Part shown: in pieces, positions 7,971 through 17,176 of the stretch | Layout of the letters: each line of letters starts with the position of its first letter | Position numbering within the stretch: the stretch's first letter is position 1 | NCBI GenBank assembly: GCA_031551355.1 | Contig: JAVBNT010000021.1 | Span: 11,151-75,150, forward strand | Reading direction: 5' to 3' | DNA from: JAVBNT01 sp031551355 | GTDB taxonomy: Bacteria; Vulcanimicrobiota; CADAWZ01 | DNA: 64,000 nt | Notes under the pieces: generated by a model | The model's database searches: none | Seen by the model: only the letters and a program-made list of their open reading frames with translations | What the model was told of the DNA's origin: nothing | Program-made: the position numbers and the translations under genes

Positions 7971-10223
7971 ATGAAAAAACATTATATAATACTATTAATC
8001 CTGCTGATGGTGTCTATATCAGCGCCGATCTGGGTATCGGCACAAAACAGCACTAAAAAGTCCATACCGGTTTACGGAAAAAAGACAAATCCTCCTACCG
8101 GAAAAAGATCTGCCCAGGCCGACAACATAGAAGCAGATCCAAATTCTCCTTCAAAAGAGGAAGAATTGAGAAAAAGAAGGTTTCAGCACAATACTCCAAC
8201 ACCTGCACCGTCTGCAGTAAACACACCCAGTCAGCCAAATATTTACAGCGGAACAAATTCACCGGGCCAGACGGTTCAGCCGACGACAGCGGCAACACCT
8301 TCGCTGTCTACAAAAATGCCGGCAGGCAAACTCGAAGAGACACTTTCCGAAGCAATGAGAAGCGGCAAGGTGATGTTGAATTTTGATAATATCGACATCA
8401 AAGCCATAACAAAAATAATGTCGGATCTTACTAAAAAGACGATCATCATCGACAAAACCGTCAGCGGCTCGATGACGATAATTTCTTCAAGAAAAGTAAG
8501 TATTGCCGAAGCCTGGGACCTCTATGTATCCGCACTTGAAGCCTCCGGATATGGAATAGTCAGAACCGGCTCAGCCTACAAACTCATACCAATCCTTGAT
8601 GCTAACAAGGAAAATTTGAAATACGTCGGCACAAAAGCGGCAAAACCGGGTTCCGGATATATTGTCGCCCTGATACTGCTTAACAATGCAGATTCGGAAA
8701 TCATGATGAATACCCTGAGACCTCTTGTAGCTCCTCCGGGAGTAATAGCCTCATATCAGCCTTCAAACGCAGTAGTAATCACCGATACTTCACAAAATGT
8801 CTCCAGACTCACACAAATAATAAAGCAACTTGACACAAACTATAAAGGCTCGGCAATGAGAATCTTTCAGCCTAAGTATGTAAGGGTAAAAGAGCTGGCG
8901 ACAGCTTTGCAAAACGTATTCCAGGGAGTAACCACATCAGGCCCCGGAGGCGCTTCACAGCAGGTAAAAGTTTCTGCATACGAGCCCACAAACACACTAA
9001 TTGTAATGGCACCGGCAAAAGAATTTTTGCAGATCGAAGCGGCACTGGCGGAAATTGATGTTGAAGAAAGAGTAACCAAAGCCGACGAAAGAAGCTTTAA
9101 AGTATATTATCTGAAAAATGCCGATGCCGAAGAGGTTGCTAAAAATATTTCTCTTCTTCTTGAAGAAAAGAAAAAGCTTATAGAAGCCATAAAGACGGAA
9201 CAACAGGGAACCGAAGCGGCCAAAAACCCCGAGACGGTAGTTTCCACAAAAGTCGCATCCGACAAGGCAACAAATTCTCTGATGTTCTATATAACGGAAA
9301 AAGAATATGAAGAAATTGTGCCGATGATAGAAAAAATCGACGCGCCCCAAAAACAAATACTTATTACCGCGATTGTTGCCGAAACACAGCTTGACAACTC
9401 CATCGATGCAGGAGTTGCCTGGCAGGTAATATCCGATCCCGGAGTAATATCAAGTTTCCAGGGCGGCCTTGATCAAACGGGAGTCCTGAACTCAATTGCC
9501 GACGGAAGGTTTGCGGTAGGAGCTGTCGGATCGGAAATGATGGAGCTTACCGTCGGAGGAACGACAATAAAAGTTCCGAAAATTTTCGGAGTAATAAAGG
9601 CACTGGAAAATAAGACTAATTTCAATCTGCTCTCGTCTCCTAAAATAGTGACGCACGACCATAAAGAAGCAAAACTTATGGCCTCGCAGCAGCTTCCATT
9701 CGCCACCGGTGTAAAATACGACAATAACAACCAGCCAATCATCAATTATGATTACAAAGATGTCGGTCTCTCACTTAACGTCACCCCGCATGTCGGACAA
9801 AATAAGCAGGTCAGACTTGAGCTTAAGCTATCCGTAAAGGATCTTGTAAGCTATCTTACCCAGGGAACCGGAGCTTCCACAGTGCAGATTCCTATCATCT
9901 CAAACAGGGAGCTTGACAACATCGTGACGCTCGAAAACGGTCAGACAATCGTTATCGGAGGGTTAATAGACCAAAGGACTACGGAAGTGATCAAACAAGT
10001 ACCGATTCTGAGTAAAATACCCCTACTAGGGGGACTTTTCAAAGATAAGTCTACTAAAAAAACATCCAGAACACTATTTGTCTTTATCACTCCGCATATA
10101 ATAGACAGCACTTCTGAGCTGCAGCGTATAACCGATATGTACGGAAGGTCAATGTTTAAGGAAAATACCGTAAATGATAATCAGCCTTTCTCAGTAGACA
10201 AAAAAAGCGAGAAGGATAAATAA
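7971..10223 (+). CDS. gspD: Type II secretion secretin GspD
   Basis: A 750-residue outer-membrane secretin, the gated channel through which folded proteins leave. It has a Sec signal peptide (about 1-25), then a Pro/Thr/Ser-rich low-complexity linker (about 40-115) not usual in GspD. Next come the N0 domain (about 125-205), repeated N1-N3 ring domains with 'N.L.V.....' motifs (about 220-470), and the secretin core (about 545-710), with LLSSPKIVTHDHKEAKL, IISNRELDNIVTLENG and IPLLGGLFKDKSTKKTSRTL. A highly charged tail follows. An AGGTGG site precedes the ATG. The last base of its stop codon is the first base of gspE. Confidence 0.93.
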   Translation: MKKHYIILLILLMVSISAPIWVSAQNSTKKSIPVYGKKTNPPTGKRSAQADNIEADPNSPSKEEELRKRRFQHNTPTPAPSAVNTPSQPNIYSGTNSPGQTVQPTTAATPSLSTKMPAGKLEETLSEAMRSGKVMLNFDNIDIKAITKIMSDLTKKTIIIDKTVSGSMTIISSRKVSIAEAWDLYVSALEASGYGIVRTGSAYKLIPILDANKENLKYVGTKAAKPGSGYIVALILLNNADSEIMMNTLRPLVAPPGVIASYQPSNAVVITDTSQNVSRLTQIIKQLDTNYKGSAMRIFQPKYVRVKELATALQNVFQGVTTSGPGGASQQVKVSAYEPTNTLIVMAPAKEFLQIEAALAEIDVEERVTKADERSFKVYYLKNADAEEVAKNISLLLEEKKKLIEAIKTEQQGTEAAKNPETVVSTKVASDKATNSLMFYITEKEYEEIVPMIEKIDAPQKQILITAIVAETQLDNSIDAGVAWQVISDPGVISSFQGGLDQTGVLNSIADGRFAVGAVGSEMMELTVGGTTIKVPKIFGVIKALENKTNFNLLSSPKIVTHDHKEAKLMASQQLPFATGVKYDNNNQPIINYDYKDVGLSLNVTPHVGQNKQVRLELKLSVKDLVSYLTQGTGASTVQIPIISNRELDNIVTLENGQTIVIGGLIDQRTTEVIKQVPILSKIPLLGGLFKDKSTKKTSRTLFVFITPHIIDSTSELQRITDMYGRSMFKENTVNDNQPFSVDKKSEKDK

Positions 10224-11683
10224 TGACAACGCAAGAGTTAATAGAAATAATACCTATCGACTTTTTTCAAAGGAATCACTTACTGCCCCTTCCTGAAGGA
10301 GAAGCGCTTACTATTGCCGTATGCGCAGATTCCAACAGGGAAGCGCTTGAAGATATAAGGCTGGTTCTGCAGGCCGATTTTGATACGATCCCCATTGATA
10401 AGGAACAAATAGAATCCGGATTGCGTGATTTGCTGCTTCAGGAGACAAATTCAAATATTACCACCGGTGACGAATCGCTCGATTTATCGGCGGACGAAAC
10501 CCTGGATCTTCTTGCCGCCGGCAAAGACGCGCCGATAATAAAACTTGTAAACACGCTTTTTATTCAGGCTATACAGAGACGCGGAACCGATATACATATC
10601 GAGCCATACGAAAAGGAAGCCAAGGTGAGGATACGTACCGATGGCGAGCTTCACGAAATAATGACGATTCCCAAACGCGAATTCAGCGGCGTATGCGCGC
10701 GTATAAAGGTTATGTCCAAGCTGAATCTTGCCGAAAGCCGCCTGCCTCAGGACGGCAGAATGAGGGTCAAAAGCGGAACAAGAATCATTGATGTACGTAT
10801 ATCAATACTCCCCACCCAATTCGGCGAACGTATCGTGTTGAGAATTCTCGACAGAAGCGCCAAACTGATCACCTTGAAAGAACTTGGCCTTATGGGCAAT
10901 GATTACCGCAAAATGGATGAACTGATACAGAACCCGTATGGTTCCATATTGGTAACCGGACCAACCGGAAGCGGAAAAAGTACAACACTTTATGCGGTAA
11001 TAGAAAAAATTAAATCACCGAAAAGAAATATCATCACCATTGAAGACCCTGTAGAATATCAGATCGACGGTATCGGACAAATGCCGGTAAACGCAAAGAT
11101 AGGCGTCACTTTTGCCAACGGACTGCGCTCTATACTGAGACAGGATCCCGATGTAATAATGGTCGGAGAAATACGCGATCCGGAAACGGCGGAAATAGTT
11201 ATCCATGCCTCACTGACCGGCCACCTTGTGCTGTCCACCCTACATACAAACGACGCTCCGACTGCCGTATCCAGAATGGTCGATATGGGCGTGGAAAAAT
11301 ACCTTATATCATCTTCCGTTCTCGGAGCGATCGCACAAAGACTTGTACGCACTCTCTGCCCGCAGTGCAAAAAGCCTTATCAGCCATCGGAAGCCGAACT
11401 CAAAAGCGTGATGTGGGACAAAATACCGCCAAACGCAAAATTTGCCCAGCCGGTAGGATGTCAGAATTGCCTCGGCACCGGCTTTGTCGGCAGAATCGCC
11501 ATTTTCGAGCTTATGGTAATAGATGACGAGTTGCAAAGTGCCATCGTCAGATCGGCCGAATCAAATATAATCAGGGATATCGCCCGGCGCAAGGGAATGC
11601 GGACACTGCTTGAAGACGGACGCGACAAAGCGGCAATGGGGTACACGACGATCGGTGAAATTACCAAGGCGACGAGAACTTAA
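10223..11683 (+). CDS. gspE: Type II secretion ATPase GspE
   Basis: A 486-residue cytoplasmic secretion ATPase that powers pseudopilus assembly. A short N1E-like region is followed by the catalytic core: Walker A GPTGSGKSTT near residue 246, an Asp box and Walker B around DPDVIMVGEIRDPETAE near 308-325, and a His box with TGHLVLSTLHTND near 332-344. Two CxxC pairs (CPQC near 379, CQNC near 413) make the zinc-binding insert typical of GspE/PilB. The gene overlaps gspD by one base and is the last of the operon seen here. No gspF, gspG or gspC follows. Confidence 0.95.
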   Translation: MTTQELIEIIPIDFFQRNHLLPLPEGEALTIAVCADSNREALEDIRLVLQADFDTIPIDKEQIESGLRDLLLQETNSNITTGDESLDLSADETLDLLAAGKDAPIIKLVNTLFIQAIQRRGTDIHIEPYEKEAKVRIRTDGELHEIMTIPKREFSGVCARIKVMSKLNLAESRLPQDGRMRVKSGTRIIDVRISILPTQFGERIVLRILDRSAKLITLKELGLMGNDYRKMDELIQNPYGSILVTGPTGSGKSTTLYAVIEKIKSPKRNIITIEDPVEYQIDGIGQMPVNAKIGVTFANGLRSILRQDPDVIMVGEIRDPETAEIVIHASLTGHLVLSTLHTNDAPTAVSRMVDMGVEKYLISSSVLGAIAQRLVRTLCPQCKKPYQPSEAELKSVMWDKIPPNAKFAQPVGCQNCLGTGFVGRIAIFELMVIDDELQSAIVRSAESNIIRDIARRKGMRTLLEDGRDKAAMGYTTIGEITKATRT

Positions 11684-11713
11684 CTGAAGTTTAACAACAA
11701 AATTTTCAAATCA

Positions 11714-11755
11714 CCAAAGGGGCTTGTCTTAAAGAAAAAAAGACGGCTCTTTTTA
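11714..11755 (+). terminator. Weak candidate terminator after gspE
   Basis: An imperfect hairpin (AAAGGGGCTTGTCT opposite AGACGGCTCTTTTT) follows the gspE stop by about 30 bases and ends in a T-run. Several mismatches make it a weak call. Confidence 0.4.
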
Positions 11756-11853
11756 AATTCTCAAAAAGGGTAATATCAAAATAAAATTAATATACTATTT
11801 ATGTAAATAATAATAACACAGAGTCAATATTAGCAACCAAACAGGGGGCATGT

Positions 11854-12693
11854 ATGTTTAGAAAAATAAAACAGATTGTAACGGGAAAATCCGTCACTGA
11901 CGGAGCCGGAGTCCGTCTGACCAGGGTAATAGGGATTGCCAATGTCAAGGATTTTGATCCGTTTCTGATGCTTGACGCATTTGATTCAAAAAAACCCGAT
12001 GACTACATAAAGGGATTTCCATGGCATCCGCACAGAGGAATAGAAACAATTACCTATCTGATAACCGGCGATATTGAACACGGCGACAGCCTTGGCAACA
12101 AAGGCTCCATAAATGACGGCTGCTGTCAGTGGATGACGGCGGGAAGCGGAATCATTCACCAGGAAATGCCGCAAGCCTGTGAAAGAATGCTTGGTGTTCA
12201 ATTATGGCTGAATATGCCTAAAAAATCGAAAATGGAACATCCAAAATATAATGACATAAGAAATGAAAACATTGCGGTAATGGAAAATGAAAATTTCAAT
12301 GTCCGCGTCATTTCCGGAAAATACGAAGAAATTGAAGGGCCGATAACCGGTGATTATGTAAAACCGGTTCTCATGGACGTATCAATAAAAAGCGGCAGCT
12401 CATGGTCGGTAAAAACAAAAAAAGAAAATACTCTGTTCATATATATTGTAGAAGGAAGTGCATGTTTCTCTGAAACTTCACAGGAATTTACGGTAGCAAA
12501 ACATGCGGTACTGTTTGACTACGAGGAAATTTTTTATGTAAAAGCCGGGAATGACGGCGTCCGTCTGCTGTTTTTTGAAGGACAGCCGCTGCACGAGAGC
12601 ATTGCCTGGGGAGGCCCCATCGTAATGAACACCGATGAAGAGCTGCAGCTTGCATTCAAAGAGCTTAGAGAAAATACTTTTATAAAATCATAA
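11854..12693 (+). CDS. Pirin-family protein (bicupin)
   Basis: A 279-residue cytoplasmic pirin-type protein made of two cupin barrels. The N-terminal barrel has the conserved metal-binding pattern: HPHRGIETITYLI (about residues 56-68), then GDIEHGDSLGN and a final 'SGIIHQEMP' with a further His and Glu. The C-terminal pirin domain holds 'LFFEGQPLHESIAWGGPIVMN', here broken across strands. Pirins bind iron; some act as quercetinases and some as regulators, and which applies here cannot be said. An AGGGGG site lies upstream of ATG 11854. It is a single-gene unit between the T2SS operon and a repeat-rich gap. Confidence 0.9.
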   Translation: MFRKIKQIVTGKSVTDGAGVRLTRVIGIANVKDFDPFLMLDAFDSKKPDDYIKGFPWHPHRGIETITYLITGDIEHGDSLGNKGSINDGCCQWMTAGSGIIHQEMPQACERMLGVQLWLNMPKKSKMEHPKYNDIRNENIAVMENENFNVRVISGKYEEIEGPITGDYVKPVLMDVSIKSGSSWSVKTKKENTLFIYIVEGSACFSETSQEFTVAKHAVLFDYEEIFYVKAGNDGVRLLFFEGQPLHESIAWGGPIVMNTDEELQLAFKELRENTFIKS

Positions 12694-12827
12694 CTGATAT
12701 AATCAGACTTTCCCGATTTTCCTTGATTATATTTGTCCGACAAATATAATTGTAAAAATGGTGAAAAATTAAGAAAAGAATAACAAAAGGCTATAAAGCA
12801 AGCTATTTTTCGCCATTTTCTGTCGTA

Positions 12828-12855
12828 CTAAGTGGGCCTTTCCAGCCCCACTTAG
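12828..12855. terminator. Hairpin, possible terminator
   Basis: CTAAGTGGG (12828-12836) pairs perfectly with CCCACTTAG (12847-12855) around a 10-base loop. No strong T-run follows directly on either strand, so it may be a remnant of a repeat rather than an active terminator. Confidence 0.4.
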
Positions 12856-13031
12856 CATGATAGCCCCTTCTTTTTTATTAACAATGAAAAGCCCCTCACA
12901 GAGAAATAGAGAGCACGGATATTTTTTTGCAGGGGAAGAAACACAGTTAATGGCAATTACTTGCAATATCCTTTTTGATATTATCTCTGTGACTCTGTTA
13001 AAGAGAAATTACCGCCAAACATCCCCGTTAC

Positions 13032-13219
13032 ATTAGAGCAATTTGCATTCTATATGTCACAAAATCCGGTAAACATTTTTGGAAAAGACGGTGTAGCCGT
13101 CATCGCGAGTCCCCGCCTTCGCGGGGATAAACTCCGCTGCGGCGAACCAGTATTTTATGAATTGACCGATGTCGGTTGTTTGTCAGGAGTATGACAGTTC
13201 AATTGCAAATTGCTCTAAT
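13032..13219. repeat. 188-base element with perfect 16-base terminal inverted repeats
   Basis: ATTAGAGCAATTTGCA at 13032-13047 is the exact reverse complement of 13204-13219. The interior has a TCATCGCGAGTCCCCGCC block and a GC-rich palindrome (CCCCGCCTTCGCGGGG) and no gene. The structure looks like a small non-autonomous mobile or dispersed element. Related pieces occur at 56602-57120 (including 'AAGTTGCTCTAA' and the same GC block inverted) and at about 47998. Confidence 0.6.
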
Positions 13220-13250
13220 CCGATAACCGCACATTTCTGATACAAAAAAA

Positions 13251-13316
13251 ATTCGTTCCGGACAATACCTTGGAAATTGGGGGAGATAAAAAACCAAGGT
13301 ACCATCCGAAACGAAT
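13251..13316. other. Long two-stage hairpin
   Basis: The outer stem ATTCGTTCCGGA (13251-13262) pairs with TCCGAAACGAAT (13305-13316) with one mismatch. The inner stem TACCTTGG (13266-13273) pairs with CCAAGGTA (13294-13301). The loop contains GGGGGAG. The nested arrangement suggests a structured RNA or an element end rather than chance. It is not followed by a clear T-run. Confidence 0.5.
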
Positions 13317-13640
13317 CATCAAAAAATAAAAGCTCAAATTTAAGTAACAATAACATTATAACAATATTCAGAATTAAAATCAACAAAATAAGCAAAATAA
13401 ATAATTTATTTAAAATTATTTATTTGAAATTTGAAAAAGGATAATAAACGCAGCTTGATTTTAAGCTCTCAAACATAAATAAATTGATACAATTAATAAT
13501 CGCAACAAAACCAGGGTAATTCGCGCCTGACTTTGCTGCGATTTCCATTTAAACGGGTATTTTATTTATATGCGGACTCTGCACCCTACTGAAGATTTTT
13601 GTTTAAGCGGTCTCTAATATATTATCAGACATGCCGCGCA

Positions 13641-16600
13641 CTACTTATACGATTCTATAATCTCCGGATTTTTTAATATAAGCGATATAAACATTTTAGT
13701 CCTGGATAAAATATCTCTGAGCTGTAAGATATTTTCCGAATCGTCCGCAAGTGTCTTTCCTGATTTAACGATAGATTCAATCTGCTTGATAGCTTCAAAC
13801 AGATTTGTCAGATGAAGATTTCCGGCCACTCCCTTAACGGCATGAGCCCTGTCGGCCACCAGTTTCATATCTGCTTTGTTTACCGCCTCTAATAACTGTT
13901 CCACAGCCTGATTCTCAACAAAACTGCCAAGAAGGCGCAGATACAGTTTAGCGTTATTAGCCATTATTTTAACTCCCTGGCTGATATTAACATAATTCTG
14001 ATCTATGTCGATTTTTTCTTCTTCGGCAAAGGAATTTGCAATTTTCACCTCATGCTCATCCGCAGCAACTTCAAAGGCCGTGGAATGAGACAAATATTTA
14101 GCAAGCTCGCCAAACATCCGCACTTCATCAATAGGCTTGCTTAAATGGCCGTCCATACCGTTTGCATAGGCCATTTCTATATCCTCTTTAAAAGCATTTG
14201 CAGTCATAGCTATAATGGGAATTTTTAAGGCATATTTATTACCGCTCTCGCGGATCTTTCTCGTGGCATCGTAGCCATCCATACGCGGCATTTGTATATC
14301 CATCAGAATCAAATCATATCTCTGAGGATTTTTGGCAAAAACTTCAACGGCTTCAAGACCGTCAACAGCCTCGTCAATTTCCACGCCAAAAGGTACAAGA
14401 AAAGCCTTGAGAATTTCGCGGTTAATTTCCACATCTTCAACAAGCAGAATACGCTTGCCGGAGAAATCATATTTCTTCTCTTCCAGCAGTTCCTTGCTTG
14501 GCTGCGATACACCTATCGTTTCATTTATTGCCGTGACAATAGCTGAAGGAAACAAAGGTTTCGGCAAAAACTTACTGATGCCCGCTTCACGCGCTTCAAC
14601 CTCAACCGCATCAAAATCATAACTCGATATCATTATTATAATAGAGTCAACACCCTGTAACTCCTTAATTCTCTTTGCCGTTTCAATCCCGTCAAGTCCG
14701 TCCATTTTCAAATCCATAAAAATTATATCAAAAGGATTTCTCCCGGCAACTTTTTCACGCACAATATCAACCGCATCATAACCGCTGTATACAACAGTGC
14801 ATTTTATTCCGTGAGGCTGCAGGATACTTTGTATATACTCACATATTTCAGGTGAATCATCAACAATCAAAACCCTCAATTTTTTCAATTTGCTGGAGTG
14901 TGAGCTTATCTTAGATGTAAATCCGCAATTGTCTACAAGCTCAAACAGAGCCGTTACGGAAAAACGGCTTCCCTCGCCAAGCTCACTGTCAACATTTATA
15001 TCTCCGCCCATCATACGCACTATTTTTTTCGAAATGGCAAGACCCAATCCGGTTCCGCCATAACTCTTGGAGATACTGATATCGGCTTGCTGGAAAGCTT
15101 TAAACAAGTGTAACAGTTGTTGCTCGGACATGCCTATTCCGTTATCGGAAACAACGAACTCCAGTTTAGCCCTTTCCCCATTTAACTCTTTAACCGAGAC
15201 TTCCAGCTCTATTTTACCGTTGGGAGGGGTAAACTTCACGGCATTGGACATTAGATTCATAACAACCTGTGTAAGGCGCAGCGAATCTCCGATAATATTT
15301 CTGGGGACATTGTTGGCGATCCTGACAAAAAGTTCCAGTCTTTTTTCATCAGACTTAATTGAAATGACATTTATCAAATCCTGAAGCGTTTTTTCAAGAT
15401 CAAAAACTTCGTAATACAGCTCAAATTTACCCGATTCTATTTTGGACAAATCCAGCACATCGTTAATTATATTGAGCAGATGGTTTGAAGAAATTTCCAC
15501 CTTGGTCAAACAATGCCGGATTTTATCAAGATCGTCTGATGCTTTTGCAATCTTCGTCATCCCAATAATCGCATTCATAGGAGTTCTGATTTCATGACTC
15601 ATATTAGAAAGGAATTGACTCTTGGCATTATTAGCCAGCTCAGCCTGTTCTTTTGCCAGGGTCAATTGGTTTTCCATCTCGAACTTGTCGGTGACATCAA
15701 TTGTAAGGCCCACAGAGCGTATTGCCTTACCACCGGAATCCCTGAATGTATAGCCGTAATTTAAAATATAGCGAACCGAGCCGTCCGGCCAGACAAGCTT
15801 GAACTCTCTGCTCAAATCTTCATCGTCAATATCTCTGTCTTTTATGAGTCCGTCAAAAAATCCCATGCCCTGATGATCTACCATCATTGCGTCAAGTTTC
15901 AGGATCAGATCGTTCAGCGGGATCTGAGTTTTCAAAGGCTCAAGATTGAACAGACGGGCAGTATTTTCATCATACGTGCCGATATCATTAACCAGATCAA
16001 TCTCCCATACACCGGCCTTAGAAACATCCAAAGCAATTTCAAGTCTGTTTTTGACATCGGCAATACGCCTGTCCGCATCCTTAATTTCCGATATATCACG
16101 TATGATAATGGCAATCCCGGCTGATTTGTCTACAGAGTTTTTTATTGAAAAAATCCTCATCTGTATAGGGAGCTTTTTGCCGGACTTACTTATAAGCTCA
16201 GATTCGCTGACAACATCGCCGCCGTTTTGCAAAACATCGCTGAAATATTTGCGTATCTTGACAGAATCCTCCTGAGAAAACAAACGCTCAGGAGTTAGTT
16301 TGCCGCTGATTTCATCGGGAGAATATCCGGTCATTCTGTATGCGGCGGGATTCATGTATACAATATTCTGCTCATTGTCGGCAGCCACAACACAGTCAGA
16401 CGCAAAACGCAGTATTGCCGCCTGAATTTCCCGCTCACGCCGGATATTTTTCTGCTCGGTTATATCACTCATTCTGGTGCCAATGCCTATGACCCTGGAA
16501 TCCTTATCTTTTATCGCAAAAACAGTCTGTTCGACATCAAGAATCTCGCCGTTTTTACGGTGAAGCTTATTCTCACTGCGGTCTTCTCCGCCTGTTGAAA

Positions 16601-17159
16601 CAACCAGATCAAAAGCCTTTTGAAAAACTCTGAGACCATCTTCATCAAAAGCCATTTGCGGAGTCAGAATCATATCCCTGGAATATCCGGTCATTTCATA
16701 TGCAGCTCTGTTCGCATAAACGGAATGCTGTTCAAGATCCCTTACCGATATAAAATCCGATAGCGACTCAATAACTGCGACCTGCCGCCCAAGGTTTCTT
16801 TCAAGGTTTTTATGAGCCGTTATATCAAGATAAACCTCCATAACGGCCGGCCCGTTTTCCCACACAACAGGTGAATGATATGACTGGAACCATTTTCCCA
16901 TGGACTTGCTGTAAAGCAGATATTGGGTCTGGACATCACCAAAAACTGTTCGGGATGCCTCTGTCTTCTCAATATCCCATATATTTGACTTATCGGCTAA
17001 ATCTCCAAAATCAGCTCTCAGTCGTTCATTGGCAAAAAGCAAACTGTGATCTTCCTTCGAAACGACTCTTACCGGTACACCCATTTTATCCAGAATGTCA
17101 TAGATTTTCCCCCAGCCGCCGCTCAGATCACAGAAATCAAACATCATACCCTCAGACAT
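13641..17159 (-). CDS. Multi-PAS hybrid sensor histidine kinase
   Basis: A 1172-residue signalling kinase with no clear membrane segment. In order: about four PAS domains (residues about 15-500; PAS-type phrases such as 'VYANRAAYEMTGYSRD' and 'IVYMNPAAYRMTGYSPDE'), a HisKA dimerisation domain with the phospho-acceptor His in SHEIRTPMNAIIG (about residue 523), and an HATPase_c domain with N and G boxes (GTGLGLAISKKIV). Two receiver domains follow (Asp in IIFMDLKMDGLDG about 815; LILMDIQMPRMDG about 953), then an Hpt domain with RAHAVKGVAGN (about 1106). ATG 17159 is chosen because GGAGGG stands five bases upstream; a start 21 bases earlier lacks this. It lies 17 bases after the HD-GYP gene, so signal relay to that protein is likely. 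Confidence 0.93.
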   Translation of the reverse strand: MSEGMMFDFCDLSGGWGKIYDILDKMGVPVRVVSKEDHSLLFANERLRADFGDLADKSNIWDIEKTEASRTVFGDVQTQYLLYSKSMGKWFQSYHSPVVWENGPAVMEVYLDITAHKNLERNLGRQVAVIESLSDFISVRDLEQHSVYANRAAYEMTGYSRDMILTPQMAFDEDGLRVFQKAFDLVVSTGGEDRSENKLHRKNGEILDVEQTVFAIKDKDSRVIGIGTRMSDITEQKNIRREREIQAAILRFASDCVVAADNEQNIVYMNPAAYRMTGYSPDEISGKLTPERLFSQEDSVKIRKYFSDVLQNGGDVVSESELISKSGKKLPIQMRIFSIKNSVDKSAGIAIIIRDISEIKDADRRIADVKNRLEIALDVSKAGVWEIDLVNDIGTYDENTARLFNLEPLKTQIPLNDLILKLDAMMVDHQGMGFFDGLIKDRDIDDEDLSREFKLVWPDGSVRYILNYGYTFRDSGGKAIRSVGLTIDVTDKFEMENQLTLAKEQAELANNAKSQFLSNMSHEIRTPMNAIIGMTKIAKASDDLDKIRHCLTKVEISSNHLLNIINDVLDLSKIESGKFELYYEVFDLEKTLQDLINVISIKSDEKRLELFVRIANNVPRNIIGDSLRLTQVVMNLMSNAVKFTPPNGKIELEVSVKELNGERAKLEFVVSDNGIGMSEQQLLHLFKAFQQADISISKSYGGTGLGLAISKKIVRMMGGDINVDSELGEGSRFSVTALFELVDNCGFTSKISSHSSKLKKLRVLIVDDSPEICEYIQSILQPHGIKCTVVYSGYDAVDIVREKVAGRNPFDIIFMDLKMDGLDGIETAKRIKELQGVDSIIIMISSYDFDAVEVEAREAGISKFLPKPLFPSAIVTAINETIGVSQPSKELLEEKKYDFSGKRILLVEDVEINREILKAFLVPFGVEIDEAVDGLEAVEVFAKNPQRYDLILMDIQMPRMDGYDATRKIRESGNKYALKIPIIAMTANAFKEDIEMAYANGMDGHLSKPIDEVRMFGELAKYLSHSTAFEVAADEHEVKIANSFAEEEKIDIDQNYVNISQGVKIMANNAKLYLRLLGSFVENQAVEQLLEAVNKADMKLVADRAHAVKGVAGNLHLTNLFEAIKQIESIVKSGKTLADDSENILQLRDILSRTKMFISLILKNPEIIESYK

Positions 17160-17176
17160 AAGAGCCCTCCATACGA

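Larger units (their letters stand above)
12694..13640. repeat. Gene-free stretch with repeats and hairpins
   Basis: Nearly 950 bases without a credible gene. It holds a 9-bp hairpin at 12828-12855, degenerate CTCACAGAG / CTCTGTGA words (about 12894-13005), a 188-base element with perfect 16-base ends, a GC-rich TCATCGCGAGTCCCCGCC segment (about 13099-13117) that recurs inverted near 57019-57038, and a two-stage hairpin at 13251-13316. The rest is AT-rich. The short open frames here lack ribosome binding sites and coding character. Confidence 0.6.

Noticed and set aside
13183..13395. Open frame of 70 residues in the 12694-13640 gap
   Set aside because: It crosses the inverted-repeat end and the nested hairpin, lacks a ribosome binding site and has poor codon use.
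12694..13640. Riboswitch upstream of the kinase or pirin genes
   Set aside because: The hairpins here are not directly upstream of a start on the matching strand and fit no riboswitch class I know.
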